Shown: in pieces, positions 17,065 through 25,924 of the stretch
Numbering within the stretch: the stretch's first letter is position 1
Layout: each line of letters starts with the position of its first letter
Assembly: GCF_017313275.1 (NCBI RefSeq)
Contig: NZ_JAFLNM010000001.1
Coordinates: 744,001-808,000 of the forward strand
Direction of reading: 5' to 3'
DNA: 64,000 bases
Origin: Flagellimonas profundi
Lineage (GTDB): Bacteria > Bacteroidota > Bacteroidia > Flavobacteriales > Flavobacteriaceae
Position numbers and translations under genes: made by a program
The notes under the pieces: generated by a model
What the model was told of the DNA's origin: nothing
Databases searched by the model: none
What the model saw: the letters and a program-made list of their open reading frames with translations, nothing else

Positions 17065-17538
17065 ATGGTAAAGCATCCATTAGAGCAAAAAATAACCGAG
17101 AGTCGAAATCATGGAGGGCGGACTATTTATGCGGTATTATGTATTTTGTTCTTGGTCAACTTATCATTTTCACAATATGGCACAAAGAATCTGGAAATAG
17201 CGTATCGCACCATAACCAGAGGCTCTTATCAGCTTTTGGAGTTGAACGAAGACTTCATCATATTTACCAAAAAAAGTGCTGGGAAAACTGTTGATACGCT
17301 TAAAATGGATGGAAAAAAATGGAAAGCCATAGCAGAAACGGTAGAGACCCTTAAATTAAAGGAATTCCCATATTTGGTGGCTCCATCTGATAGGCGGAAA
17401 CATGACGGTACGGCACATGCAAAACTCAAAGTTTATTTCAGGGGACAGCTATGCGAATCAACAGGTTTTGATGACGGGAACCCTCCCGAAACCATTAAGG
17501 AGTTGGTCGAATTGGTAGAGGAACTTAAACCTAACTAA
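17065..17538 (+). CDS. Secreted protein of unknown function
   Basis: A 157-residue protein with a hydrophobic segment at about residues 20-38 (IYAVLCILFLVNLSFSQ), probably a signal peptide. The mature part has ITRGSYQLLELNEDFIIFTKK, HDGTAHAKLKV and a closing FDDGNPPETIKELVELVEEL. I recall uncharacterised Flavobacteriaceae proteins with the same HDGxAHAxL and FDxGNPPE blocks, but no named domain. It lies between the Rieske gene and the second HYC_CC_PP gene. Confidence 0.7.
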   Translation: MVKHPLEQKITESRNHGGRTIYAVLCILFLVNLSFSQYGTKNLEIAYRTITRGSYQLLELNEDFIIFTKKSAGKTVDTLKMDGKKWKAIAETVETLKLKEFPYLVAPSDRRKHDGTAHAKLKVYFRGQLCESTGFDDGNPPETIKELVELVEELKPN

Positions 17539-17586
17539 ATTGAACAGACCACATAGATTTCTAAAGGAGATAATGTCTTAAAATAT

Positions 17587-17625
17587 GTTAAACAAAAAAA
17601 GAGTGTTAAAAATTTTGTAGTTTTG
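17587..17625 (+). promoter_or_regulatory. Candidate promoter of HYC_CC_PP gene
   Basis: TAGTTTTG at 17618-17625 matches the Bacteroidetes -7 element (TAnnTTTG). No clear -33 element was found at the expected distance. If used, transcription would begin almost at the ATG at 17635, giving a nearly leaderless mRNA. GTTAAACAAA at 17587-17596 is repeated upstream of the other HYC_CC_PP gene (6231-6222 on the minus strand) and is a candidate regulator site. Confidence 0.35.
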
Positions 17626-17634
17626 CAATGGTTT

Positions 17635-18051
17635 ATGAAAGTATTTTGTTTCAAAATAGTATCCTTTTCAATGGCACTAATTGTGCTGTTTTCCACTTTT
17701 TCGTTCACAATGAACAGTCACTATTGTGGTGACTATCTTGTGGATTCGGCCTGGTTTGTAGAAGCCGAAACGTGTGGTATGTCGGTAGCCAAAGACCAAC
17801 ATTCACATGAGAACTCCTTTATGAAAGATGGTTGTTGTAATGATGTGACTTGGACCATTGATGGTCAGGACGACCTCAAAATTACCTTTGAGGATTTGAC
17901 CCACGAGCAGCAATTGTTCGTTGTTTCATTTATCTATTCGTATATAAATCTTTTCGAGGGGCTCAAAACCAAAAATAATGCGTTTGGAGACTACTCGCCC
18001 CCTCCATTGATAAAGGATGTTCAGGTCCTTCATCAGACTTTCCTTATTTGA
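17635..18051 (+). CDS. HYC_CC_PP family protein upstream of cusA
   Basis: A 138-residue protein: N-terminal hydrophobic signal (residues 5-24), the SHYC motif giving the family name, a GCC pair about residue 70, and the terminal YSPPPLIKDVQVLHQTFLI. The open frame extends to a TTG at 17623, but ATG 17635 gives the normal signal peptide. It precedes the RND efflux genes, separated by a terminator-like hairpin, suggesting it is expressed more strongly than them. It could be a periplasmic metal chaperone; this is inference. Confidence 0.8.
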   Translation: MKVFCFKIVSFSMALIVLFSTFSFTMNSHYCGDYLVDSAWFVEAETCGMSVAKDQHSHENSFMKDGCCNDVTWTIDGQDDLKITFEDLTHEQQLFVVSFIYSYINLFEGLKTKNNAFGDYSPPPLIKDVQVLHQTFLI

Positions 18052-18072
18052 TATTAAGTAATTGAATCTTTG

Positions 18073-18110
18073 AGCCCAGCGATGGTATCGCTTTGGGCTA
18101 AACCCTTTTT
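18073..18110 (+). terminator. Terminator or attenuator before cusA
   Basis: AGCCCA-GCGAT (18073-18083), loop GGT, then ATCGC-tt-TGGGCT (18087-18099) form an 11-bp stem with a two-base bulge. The run AAACCCTTTTT follows. It sits 21 bases after the HYC_CC_PP stop and 46 bases before the cusA start. Some transcripts likely stop here, so the efflux genes may be expressed by read-through or from another promoter. Confidence 0.7.
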
Positions 18111-18155
18111 GTTGATTTTTTCAGCACATCTTTCAATTATTTAATCATCAATACC

Positions 18156-21100
18156 ATGCTAAACAAAACAATTCGTTATTTTCTTGAAAACAGGTTGATA
18201 ACATTTATGTTACTCCTTGCCTTTATATTTGGAGGAATCATAACTGCCCCATTTAACTGGGAACTTTCCTGGATGGACCGGAGCCCAGTACCTGTAGACG
18301 CCATTCCCGACATTGGGGAGAACCAGCAGATAGTCTTTACAGAATGGATGGGGCAATCACCACAGGATATAGAGGACCAGATCACCTATCCACTTACAAC
18401 GGCCCTGCTTGGTATCCCTGGAGTAAAGACCATTCGCAGTAATTCCATTTTTGGTCTTTCAAGTATCTATATCATTTTCAACGATGATGTGGATTTTTAT
18501 TGGAGTCGGACCAGGATTCTCGAAAAACTTAATTCGCTGCCACCCGGTACCGTTCCCAGTGAAGTAACCCCCGCCTTGGGGCCTGATGCCACGGCACTAG
18601 GCCAGGTATATTGGTACACTTTAGAGGGCAGAGACCCGAAAACCGGAAAACCCACAGGGGGTTGGGATCCACAAGAACTTAGGACCATTCAGGATTTTTA
18701 TGTACGCTATTATCTGACGGCTTCGAGCGGTGTTTCCGAAGTCGCATCTATTGGTGGTTTTCTAAAAGAATATCAGGTGGAAATCGATCCCGATGCCATG
18801 AAGGCCAACAATGTCGATGTAGGGATGATCATGAATGCCGTTAAGAACAGTAACCTTGATATCGGCGCAAGGACTTTGGAGTTCAATAGGGCGGAATATC
18901 TTGTCAGGGGTTTGGGCTATATCAAAAACTTATCAGATTTGGAGGAGAGTGTGGTGACCGTTAGGGATAACGTTCCTATACGCATAAAGGATGTGGCCAA
19001 AATACAATTTGGCCCTGCAGGACGTAGGGGCGGTCTTGACAAAAGCGGTGTCGAGGCTGTAGGTGGTGTCGTTGTGGCCAGATATGGAGCCAATCCACAG
19101 GCTGTTATCCAAAACCTAAAGGATAAAATCCAAGAAGTTGCACCTGGTCTACCATCAAAGACGCTTGCAGACGGAACAGTTTCTAAAATAACTATTGTCC
19201 CCTTTTATGACCGATCAGGTCTGATACAAGAAACTTTAGGAACCCTGGAGCAGGCCCTATCACATGAAATATTGATTAGCATTTTGGTTGTAATCGTATT
19301 GGTGTTGAACTTGAGGGCATCGGTATTGATTTCAAGTATATTGCCCGTTGGCGTATTGATGACATTTATACTGATGAAATATTTTAATGTCGATGCGAAT
19401 ATTGTGGCATTATCCGGTATAGCTATCGCAATAGGGGTAATGATCGATGTTGGGATAGTTTTTACGGAAAACATTGTTAGGCATTTAGAAATGCCCGAAA
19501 ACCATGGGGCAAGGGGCAAAAAATTGGTTCAGATTATATATGAGGCCACAGTCGAGGTTGCCTCTGCCGTAATTACAGCTCTTGCCACTACGGTTGTAAG
19601 CTTTCTGCCGGTATTTGCAATGCAAGCTGCGGAAGGAAAATTGTTCAGGCCCCTGGCATGGACCAAAACATTCGCTTTGATTTCGGCCCTGTTCATAGGA
19701 ATTATGTTCATTCCTGCCCTTGCAAAAGTTATGTTTTCCATTAGAATCGATACAAAGAGAACAAGTCGAATATTTAATGCTATTTTAATCGGTTTCGGAT
19801 TGGTTTTCCTTATTGGATATGGAAGCTTCATTTCACTGGCCTTAATAGCCATTGGCATAAATAATTTACTCACTCAGGTACCAAACTGGAGCGGACTTAA
19901 CGGGAAGATAAGATTGCCCTATTCTGAAAAACTGGCCAATTATATCAATATAGTCATAGCCATTATGGTTTTGGTTTATTTATTGACCATTGAATGGATG
20001 CCTTTGGGAGTTTCTAACTCAACATTTGTCAATTTCATCTTCGTTATGGTTATTATTGGCTTGGTTCTTGGCGCATTAATGGGAATAGTGCATTATTATA
20101 AAAGAATCTTAATCTGGTGTTTGAACAATAAATGGAAGTTTTTGTTTATCCCAATCTTTGTTGTTTTTCTTGGGATGAGTATATGGCTGGGGTTTGGAAA
20201 AATCCTTGGCTTTATGCCTGAATTTGCCAAGGATAACGTAGTTTGGAATAAATTGGACAAAACCTTCCCAGGACTGGGCAAAGAATTTATGCCAGCATTG
20301 GATGAGGGTTCTTTCCTGTTAATGCCAACGACAATGCCACACTCCAGTATTACTGAAAACATGGAGGTCATTGCAACAGTTGACAAGCATTTGAACTCTA
20401 TACCGGAAATAGCATCCGCTGTGGGTAAATGGGGTCGTGTCAATTCGGCCTTGGATCCTGCACCTACCTCCATGTACGAGAACACCATTAATTATCTGCC
20501 CGAATACGTTTTGGACGAAGATGGCCATCGAATGCGCTTTAAGGTAAACGATGATGACGCTTTCGTTTTGAAAGATGGTTCCACCTATAAATACGGTGAA
20601 GATGATTTCAGAAGAATTGGTGTTGAACAACTCATTGAGGACGAGGATGGTGAAAATTTCAGACAATGGCGGGAGCATATTAAGAAGCCAGATGATATAT
20701 GGAATGAAATCGTTAAGCATTCCAAATTCCCTGGGCTTACGTCGGCACCTAAGCTTCAGCCCATTCAAACGCGTTTGATCATGCTTTCGACGGGTATGCG
20801 AGCACCTATGGGGATAAAGGTCTTTGGCCCCACACTTGAGGTTATTGAGAAAGTTGGTTTTGAGCTTGAAAAAATCCTGCAAGAAGTTCCTAGTGTGAAC
20901 CCAGCTACTGTCTTTGCCGATAGGGTGGTGGGAAAACCATACTTGGAAATCCGACTTAACAGACGGGCCATGTCACGATATGGATTGACCATCAAAGATA
21001 TGCAAATGCAACTATCCGTTGCAGTCGGGGGCAGGCAATTGTCCACTACCGTAGAAGGCAGGGAACGGTTTCCCGTTCGGGTTCGGTATGCAAGGGAGTT

Positions 21101-21995
21101 CAGGGACAACCCTGATGACCTAAAGAAAATCTTGATTCCAACACCTGCAGGTGTTCAAGTTGAATTGGGGGAACTGGCCGATATAGAATATGTACGAGGA
21201 CCACAGGTCATTAAAAGTGAGGACACGTTTTTAACAGGCTATGTCATATTCGATATGAAGGAGGGTTATGCAGAAACCAACGTTGTAGAAGATGCCCAAG
21301 CCTTGATCGAAGCCAAAATGGAAAGCGGAGAATTTCAATTACCCGCAGGGGTAACCTTTCGCTTTACGGGAAATTATGAAAATCAGATCAGGGCCTCAAA
21401 ACGGTTAATGATCGTAGTGCCCATTTCTTTGATAGTCATCTTATTGATATTGTATTTCCAGTTTAAATCAATGACCCCATCGTTAATGGTATTCTCAGGA
21501 ATATTTGTGGCTTTTGCTGGTGGTTTCATTATGATTTGGCTCTACGGTCAGGATTGGTTCTTAAACTTTAGCGTTGCTGGAATGGATATGCGAAACCTGT
21601 TTCAACTGCATACTATAAATCTTAGTGTTGCTGTCTGGGTCGGTTTTATAGCACTTTTTGGAATCGCTACCGATGACGGAGTGATTATGGGCACATATCT
21701 TATGCAAACGTTCGAAAAGGAAAAGCCGAAGACGATAGATGAAATAAGAACTTCCGTTTTGCATGCGGGCTCCAAAAGGGTTCGTCCCGCAATGATGACG
21801 GCGGCCACGGCAATTATCGCCCTAATCCCTGTACTTGCAGCTACCGGTAAAGGTTCAGATGTGGTTGTCCCAATGGCCATTCCCACCTTCGGCGGAATGC
21901 TATTGCAGGTAATGACCATGTTCGTTGTACCGGTATTATACAGTATGTGGAAAGAGAAAAATTTAAAAAAACAATTAAAAGAAAGCAATGCTTAG
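18156..21995 (+). CDS. cusA: CusA-type heavy-metal RND efflux pump
   Basis: A 1279-residue inner-membrane RND transporter exporting metal ions by proton antiport. The TM4 signature GIAIAIGVMIDVGIVFTEN has the charged residues of the CusA/monovalent-ion group. The three methionines of the E. coli CusA copper site are all recognisable in context: LLMP (Met723), DPAPTSM (Met773) and LIMLSTG (Met876). Cu(I)/Ag(I) specificity is therefore likely. It is about 230 residues longer than E. coli CusA. One insert adds membrane segments at about 540-670 and another adds an acidic block at about 785-855, between the second and third Met. It overlaps the TolC gene by eight bases. Confidence 0.95.
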   Translation: MLNKTIRYFLENRLITFMLLLAFIFGGIITAPFNWELSWMDRSPVPVDAIPDIGENQQIVFTEWMGQSPQDIEDQITYPLTTALLGIPGVKTIRSNSIFGLSSIYIIFNDDVDFYWSRTRILEKLNSLPPGTVPSEVTPALGPDATALGQVYWYTLEGRDPKTGKPTGGWDPQELRTIQDFYVRYYLTASSGVSEVASIGGFLKEYQVEIDPDAMKANNVDVGMIMNAVKNSNLDIGARTLEFNRAEYLVRGLGYIKNLSDLEESVVTVRDNVPIRIKDVAKIQFGPAGRRGGLDKSGVEAVGGVVVARYGANPQAVIQNLKDKIQEVAPGLPSKTLADGTVSKITIVPFYDRSGLIQETLGTLEQALSHEILISILVVIVLVLNLRASVLISSILPVGVLMTFILMKYFNVDANIVALSGIAIAIGVMIDVGIVFTENIVRHLEMPENHGARGKKLVQIIYEATVEVASAVITALATTVVSFLPVFAMQAAEGKLFRPLAWTKTFALISALFIGIMFIPALAKVMFSIRIDTKRTSRIFNAILIGFGLVFLIGYGSFISLALIAIGINNLLTQVPNWSGLNGKIRLPYSEKLANYINIVIAIMVLVYLLTIEWMPLGVSNSTFVNFIFVMVIIGLVLGALMGIVHYYKRILIWCLNNKWKFLFIPIFVVFLGMSIWLGFGKILGFMPEFAKDNVVWNKLDKTFPGLGKEFMPALDEGSFLLMPTTMPHSSITENMEVIATVDKHLNSIPEIASAVGKWGRVNSALDPAPTSMYENTINYLPEYVLDEDGHRMRFKVNDDDAFVLKDGSTYKYGEDDFRRIGVEQLIEDEDGENFRQWREHIKKPDDIWNEIVKHSKFPGLTSAPKLQPIQTRLIMLSTGMRAPMGIKVFGPTLEVIEKVGFELEKILQEVPSVNPATVFADRVVGKPYLEIRLNRRAMSRYGLTIKDMQMQLSVAVGGRQLSTTVEGRERFPVRVRYAREFRDNPDDLKKILIPTPAGVQVELGELADIEYVRGPQVIKSEDTFLTGYVIFDMKEGYAETNVVEDAQALIEAKMESGEFQLPAGVTFRFTGNYENQIRASKRLMIVVPISLIVILLILYFQFKSMTPSLMVFSGIFVAFAGGFIMIWLYGQDWFLNFSVAGMDMRNLFQLHTINLSVAVWVGFIALFGIATDDGVIMGTYLMQTFEKEKPKTIDEIRTSVLHAGSKRVRPAMMTAATAIIALIPVLAATGKGSDVVVPMAIPTFGGMLLQVMTMFVVPVLYSMWKEKNLKKQLKESNA

Positions 21996-23253
21996 ATTTA
22001 CAAAGATAGTTTCAAAAAGGGATGCCATTTTTTTTATGCTATTTCTTTTAACGATAGGCCCCTCCCTTTTTGGTCAATCCGACCTAGAAGGATACCTGAA
22101 GTTTGCGGCCGAGAACAATCCAGGACTTAGAGCAAAGTTCAACGACTATCTGGCGGCAATGGAAAAGGTGCCACAAGTAGGTGCTCTGCCCGATCCTACG
22201 GTCGCGTTTGGATATTTTATACAACCGGTCGAAACTAGGGTGGGACCCCAAGAATGGCGCTTCAACTTGGCGCAAAGTTTTCCATGGTTCGGCCTTTTGG
22301 GCGCCAAGGAAGATGTGGCCACTGAATTGGCCAATGCCAAATATGAGGATTTTGAAAACACAAAAGCCAATTTGTTCTTTGAAGTGAAGACGGCTTATTA
22401 CAACTATTACTTTATCGAAAAAGCCATCGAGATTACAGAGGAGAACATGGAAATCCTCAATATCTTCAAAAGATTGTCCTTGGTCAAAATCGAGGCCGGA
22501 AACGCCTCAGTTGTGGATGAGCTCAGGGTAGAGTTGGAACTGAACGATCTTGAAAACCAATTGGCGCTATTTAGGGATACTAAATACGTTTTACAGGTAA
22601 AATTCAACAACTTGTTGAATACCGATGAGCAGGCTCCAATTACCGTTCCGGCTACCTTATGGCAAGACGAACTACCTGAGGGACAGTTGAATATTCTTGA
22701 TGAGATTTATGCCTCCAACCATCAATTGAAGGCAATCGAGCACCGGCTGAACGCCTTTGTAAACCAAGAGGAGGTGGCCACAAAGGAAGGGCTTCCTAAA
22801 TTCAATATAGGATTGAGTTACACTATCGTTGGTGAAAATGACATGTCAACAGCGGTCGATAACGGAAATGATGCCTTTGTTTTTCCTTCCGTCGGCATAT
22901 CTATTCCCCTATACCGCAAAAAGTATAAGGCCATGGTCAAGGAGGCTGAATATTTGCAGGAGGGCGAGATATTAAGAAGGGAAGACAAGAAAAACGATCT
23001 TACAACCATTTACGAAAACACCTCAAAAGACTTCAATGATGGCGATAGAAGGATCGCACTGAACAAAAAGCAGTCCGAAATTGCAAAAAAGGTATTGGAT
23101 ATACTTATTACTTCCTATTCCACGGATGCCAAAGATTTTGAAGAGGTTCTTCGAATAGAAAGGCAATTGTTGAAATACGAGTTGTCCTATCAAAGAGCAT
23201 TGGCCGATAAAAATGCCGCAGTGGCATTCATATACTATTTACTAGGAAATTAA
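21988..23253 (+). CDS. cusC: TolC-family outer-membrane efflux channel (CusC-like)
   Basis: A 421-residue protein with a signal peptide (ending LFGQ) and two repeats of long coiled-coil helices (QLAENNPGL-like start, EKVPQVGALPDPTVAFGYF, then EEVATKEGLPKFNIGLSYTIVG). This is the layout of TolC-type outer-membrane factors that complete tripartite pumps. It begins inside the last codons of cusA and is followed 19 bases later by the adaptor gene, so the three form one operon. The symbol is by context. Confidence 0.92.
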   Translation: MLRFTKIVSKRDAIFFMLFLLTIGPSLFGQSDLEGYLKFAAENNPGLRAKFNDYLAAMEKVPQVGALPDPTVAFGYFIQPVETRVGPQEWRFNLAQSFPWFGLLGAKEDVATELANAKYEDFENTKANLFFEVKTAYYNYYFIEKAIEITEENMEILNIFKRLSLVKIEAGNASVVDELRVELELNDLENQLALFRDTKYVLQVKFNNLLNTDEQAPITVPATLWQDELPEGQLNILDEIYASNHQLKAIEHRLNAFVNQEEVATKEGLPKFNIGLSYTIVGENDMSTAVDNGNDAFVFPSVGISIPLYRKKYKAMVKEAEYLQEGEILRREDKKNDLTTIYENTSKDFNDGDRRIALNKKQSEIAKKVLDILITSYSTDAKDFEEVLRIERQLLKYELSYQRALADKNAAVAFIYYLLGN

Positions 23254-23272
23254 ATTTTTAAAAAAACAAGAC

Positions 23273-25132
23273 ATGAAAAATTTTCAGAAATACAGAAACT
23301 ATTTGATCGCTGCCGGTATTCTAATCGTTGGTATACTAATAGGAAACCTCTTTTCTGGTGGAGATTCAGAAACTACACACAAAGATGGTGAGCATGAATA
23401 TGTTCAAGACCCTGAGACCCAGTTGTGGACTTGCTCAATGCATCCCCAGATTAAAATGGAGAAGCCTGGAAACTGTCCTATTTGCGGTATGGAATTGATT
23501 CCGTTGGAGGAATCTTCGAGTTCTTCGGAGAGCATTGCTTCCAATGAAATAGTGATGACAGAGGAAGCCATCCAATTGGCCAACATACAGACAACCGTTG
23601 TGAAAGAATCCAACGCGGCCAAAGAGATTCGCCTATTGGGTCGTGTGAAACCGGACGAGAGACGTTTATTTTCGCAGGTATCACATATACCGGGGAGGAT
23701 AGAGCGCTTGTATGTCAACTTTACAGGAGAAAAAGTATATGCGGGGCAAAAGATAGTCCGTATTTATTCTCCCGAATTGATTTCCGCACAAAAAGAGCTT
23801 TTCGAGACCATTAAATCGAAAGATGTGTATCCACAGCTGTACACGGCTTCAAGAAATAAACTGAAGCTTTGGAAGCTATCGGACAAACAAATAGATGCTA
23901 TTGAGAAATCAGGAGATGTTCAGGAACAGATAGATATTTTGTCCGACCATTCAGGTTATGTAATGAAAAGAAATGTAGAGTTAGGTGATTACATTATGGA
24001 AGGACAAACATTATTTGAAATTGCAAATTTGAGTACAGTTTGGGTCATGTTCGAGGCTTATGAATCCGATATTGCTTGGATCGATATCAATGACAAGGTG
24101 ACCTTCACGATTCAGGCGCTCCCCGGAAAGACCTTTGCCGGAAAAGTCACCTATGTAGACCCTTTTGTTTCTTCCAGTACCCGGGTCGCTAAAGTCAGGG
24201 TAGAAGTCAAAAACCCCAACAACAAACTTTTGCCTGAAATGTATGCCAATGGCCTTATAGAGGCAGAGATGTCAAATGTCGATGATGCGATAATCATACC
24301 AAAATCATCCGTGCTATGGACAGGCAAACGGGCCGTGGTATACGTCAAGGTTCCCCATGAAAAAACTATCTCGTTCGTTTACAAGGAAATTGAACTGGGA
24401 GCGGACATGGGTGATTATTACATCGTTGAATCAGGATTGGAAGCGGGTGAAGTTGTGGCGACTAACGGTGTGTTCAGAATCGATGCCTCGGCTCAGTTGG
24501 TAGGCCAAAAAAGCATGATGAATCCCGAAGGTGGGGTAGTGATGACCGGACATAATCATGGCGGTATGGATATGGGGGAAAAGGAGCAAATGGAAGGTGA
24601 AATGAAGTCTAAAGAATCAAAGGACCATTCTGAAATGCTCGATGACACAGACCACAGCCGTATGGAAAAAAGGCTGGAAGTATCCAAAATCTTTAAGGAG
24701 CAGCTTGAAGAAGTCTTTGGCAACTATCTAAATGTTAAAGACGCCTTGGTAAAAGATGATGCCAACACAGCCAAAAAACACGCTGATGAGTTATTGGTTT
24801 CTATGGAAAAGGTTGATATGAAGCTTTTGACCGACCATGAGGCGCACAACCATTGGATGACCATTTCAAAGGAAATCAAGTCATCATCATCATCAATTAC
24901 CAAAACATCTGATATTGAAAAGCAAAGGGGTCACTTTAAGCATCTATCGGCCCATTTGTCAAAGGGTGTACGTCTTTTTGGAGTAAACAAAGAGGTGTTC
25001 GAACAATTCTGTCCCATGGCAGATAATAACCAAGGGGCCTATTGGCTCAGTCTGGAAGAAACGATAAAAAATCCCTACATGGGGAGTAAGATGCTCACCT
25101 GTGGTACAACGGAATCGACATTAAAAAAATAA
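23273..25132 (+). CDS. cusB: RND adaptor (CusB-like) with heavy-metal-binding head and DUF3347 tail
   Basis: A 619-residue membrane-fusion protein. An N-terminal anchor (11-29) precedes a heavy-metal-binding module: CSMHP (Cys54, Met56, His57) and CPICGM (Cys68, Cys71, Met73). The adaptor proper (about 95-415) includes RVKPDERRLFSQVSHIPGRIERL and the barrel/lipoyl parts. A His/Met-rich linker (about 420-465, GHNHGGMDMG) leads to a C-terminal DUF3347 domain (about 465-615) with FCPMADNNQGAYWLS and NPYMGSKMLTCG. Two free-standing DUF3347 proteins lie downstream. The tail probably collects periplasmic metal for the pump; that is inference. Confidence 0.93.
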   Translation: MKNFQKYRNYLIAAGILIVGILIGNLFSGGDSETTHKDGEHEYVQDPETQLWTCSMHPQIKMEKPGNCPICGMELIPLEESSSSSESIASNEIVMTEEAIQLANIQTTVVKESNAAKEIRLLGRVKPDERRLFSQVSHIPGRIERLYVNFTGEKVYAGQKIVRIYSPELISAQKELFETIKSKDVYPQLYTASRNKLKLWKLSDKQIDAIEKSGDVQEQIDILSDHSGYVMKRNVELGDYIMEGQTLFEIANLSTVWVMFEAYESDIAWIDINDKVTFTIQALPGKTFAGKVTYVDPFVSSSTRVAKVRVEVKNPNNKLLPEMYANGLIEAEMSNVDDAIIIPKSSVLWTGKRAVVYVKVPHEKTISFVYKEIELGADMGDYYIVESGLEAGEVVATNGVFRIDASAQLVGQKSMMNPEGGVVMTGHNHGGMDMGEKEQMEGEMKSKESKDHSEMLDDTDHSRMEKRLEVSKIFKEQLEEVFGNYLNVKDALVKDDANTAKKHADELLVSMEKVDMKLLTDHEAHNHWMTISKEIKSSSSSITKTSDIEKQRGHFKHLSAHLSKGVRLFGVNKEVFEQFCPMADNNQGAYWLSLEETIKNPYMGSKMLTCGTTESTLKK

Positions 25133-25155
25133 ATTTTTAAAATAATCCAAAAATT

Positions 25156-25611
25156 ATGACAAAGCATATAATTATTACTGCATTCGCTATCATTACTCTA
25201 ATGGGCTGTAATACCGAAGCGAAGAGAACAAAGATTTCTGAGACCCCAAGTCCGACAACGGCCCAGAATAAGGTGGAAGAGGCACAACCTAAGAAGGAGA
25301 TGACCCAAAATTATCAGGTAGGTTCCCAGGTGCCCACTGAACTAGTCTGTATGGTAAACGATGCCTATATGGGAAAAATACAGATGCCTGTACCCGTCAA
25401 CGGGAAGACCTATTATGGTTGTTGCCAGATGTGTGTTAAGACGTTGAATGAACATGATGAAGCTAGAACAGCGCTTGACCCGTTTAGCAAACAACGGGTA
25501 GATAAAACCGAGGCATTTATTGTTCTAATGGGCATGGATGGTAAGGTGGCCTACTTTGAATCAGAGGAGAATTTTTTAAAGTTTAAAGAAGTTGGCCGAA
25601 TGAACCATTAA
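25156..25611 (+). CDS. Lipoprotein with Cys-rich TRASH/YHS-like metal site
   Basis: A 151-residue lipoprotein (lipobox LMGC about residue 18) with a Pro/Glu/Lys linker. A compact module follows: ELVCMVNDAYMGKIQMPVPVNGKTYYGCCQMCVKTL. The spacing C-M-V-N to GCCQMC resembles TRASH/YHS or NosL-like metal-binding treble-clef modules, but no exact family is claimed. It follows cusB by 23 bases and is probably co-transcribed. A periplasmic copper-binding role is inferred from position and ligands. Confidence 0.7.
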   Translation: MTKHIIITAFAIITLMGCNTEAKRTKISETPSPTTAQNKVEEAQPKKEMTQNYQVGSQVPTELVCMVNDAYMGKIQMPVPVNGKTYYGCCQMCVKTLNEHDEARTALDPFSKQRVDKTEAFIVLMGMDGKVAYFESEENFLKFKEVGRMNH

Positions 25612-25705
25612 GAGAAGTCTCCATAGCAAAATTGAAATTTTTTCTATTACCATCTTACAGAAAAATGGATAAAAATGATTGGAAAAGAACACAAAACATG
25701 AAATA

Positions 25706-25807
25706 ATGGACATATACTGGTTGGCTTTGGGTTTTGGTATCCTGGTGTTGATGATATCGTTGGTCGTGGGCAGGTTCAAAGGATGGTTGGACCGTTCAGA
25801 GCGATGA
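25706..25807 (+). CDS. 33-residue single-pass membrane peptide
   Basis: ATG at 25706 opens a short frame (MDIYWLALGFGILVLM...) with one strong hydrophobic helix (residues 4-22) and a basic end (GRFKGWLDRSER) before TGA. It lies in the 314-base gap between the TRASH-like lipoprotein and the multicopper oxidase. The composition and clean helix argue for a real mini-protein, but nothing else supports it. Outside it the gap holds no gene. Confidence 0.4.
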   Translation: MDIYWLALGFGILVLMISLVVGRFKGWLDRSER

Positions 25808-25924
25808 AAAGCTTTGATTGAAAAGATGGGGCGTTCAAACCCTATGTTTTATTACGAACAGAGAAAGTAAATGAGACAACTTCAATATCAATCAAGCCAA
25901 TAGAGATACAAACGAAGAGGTATT

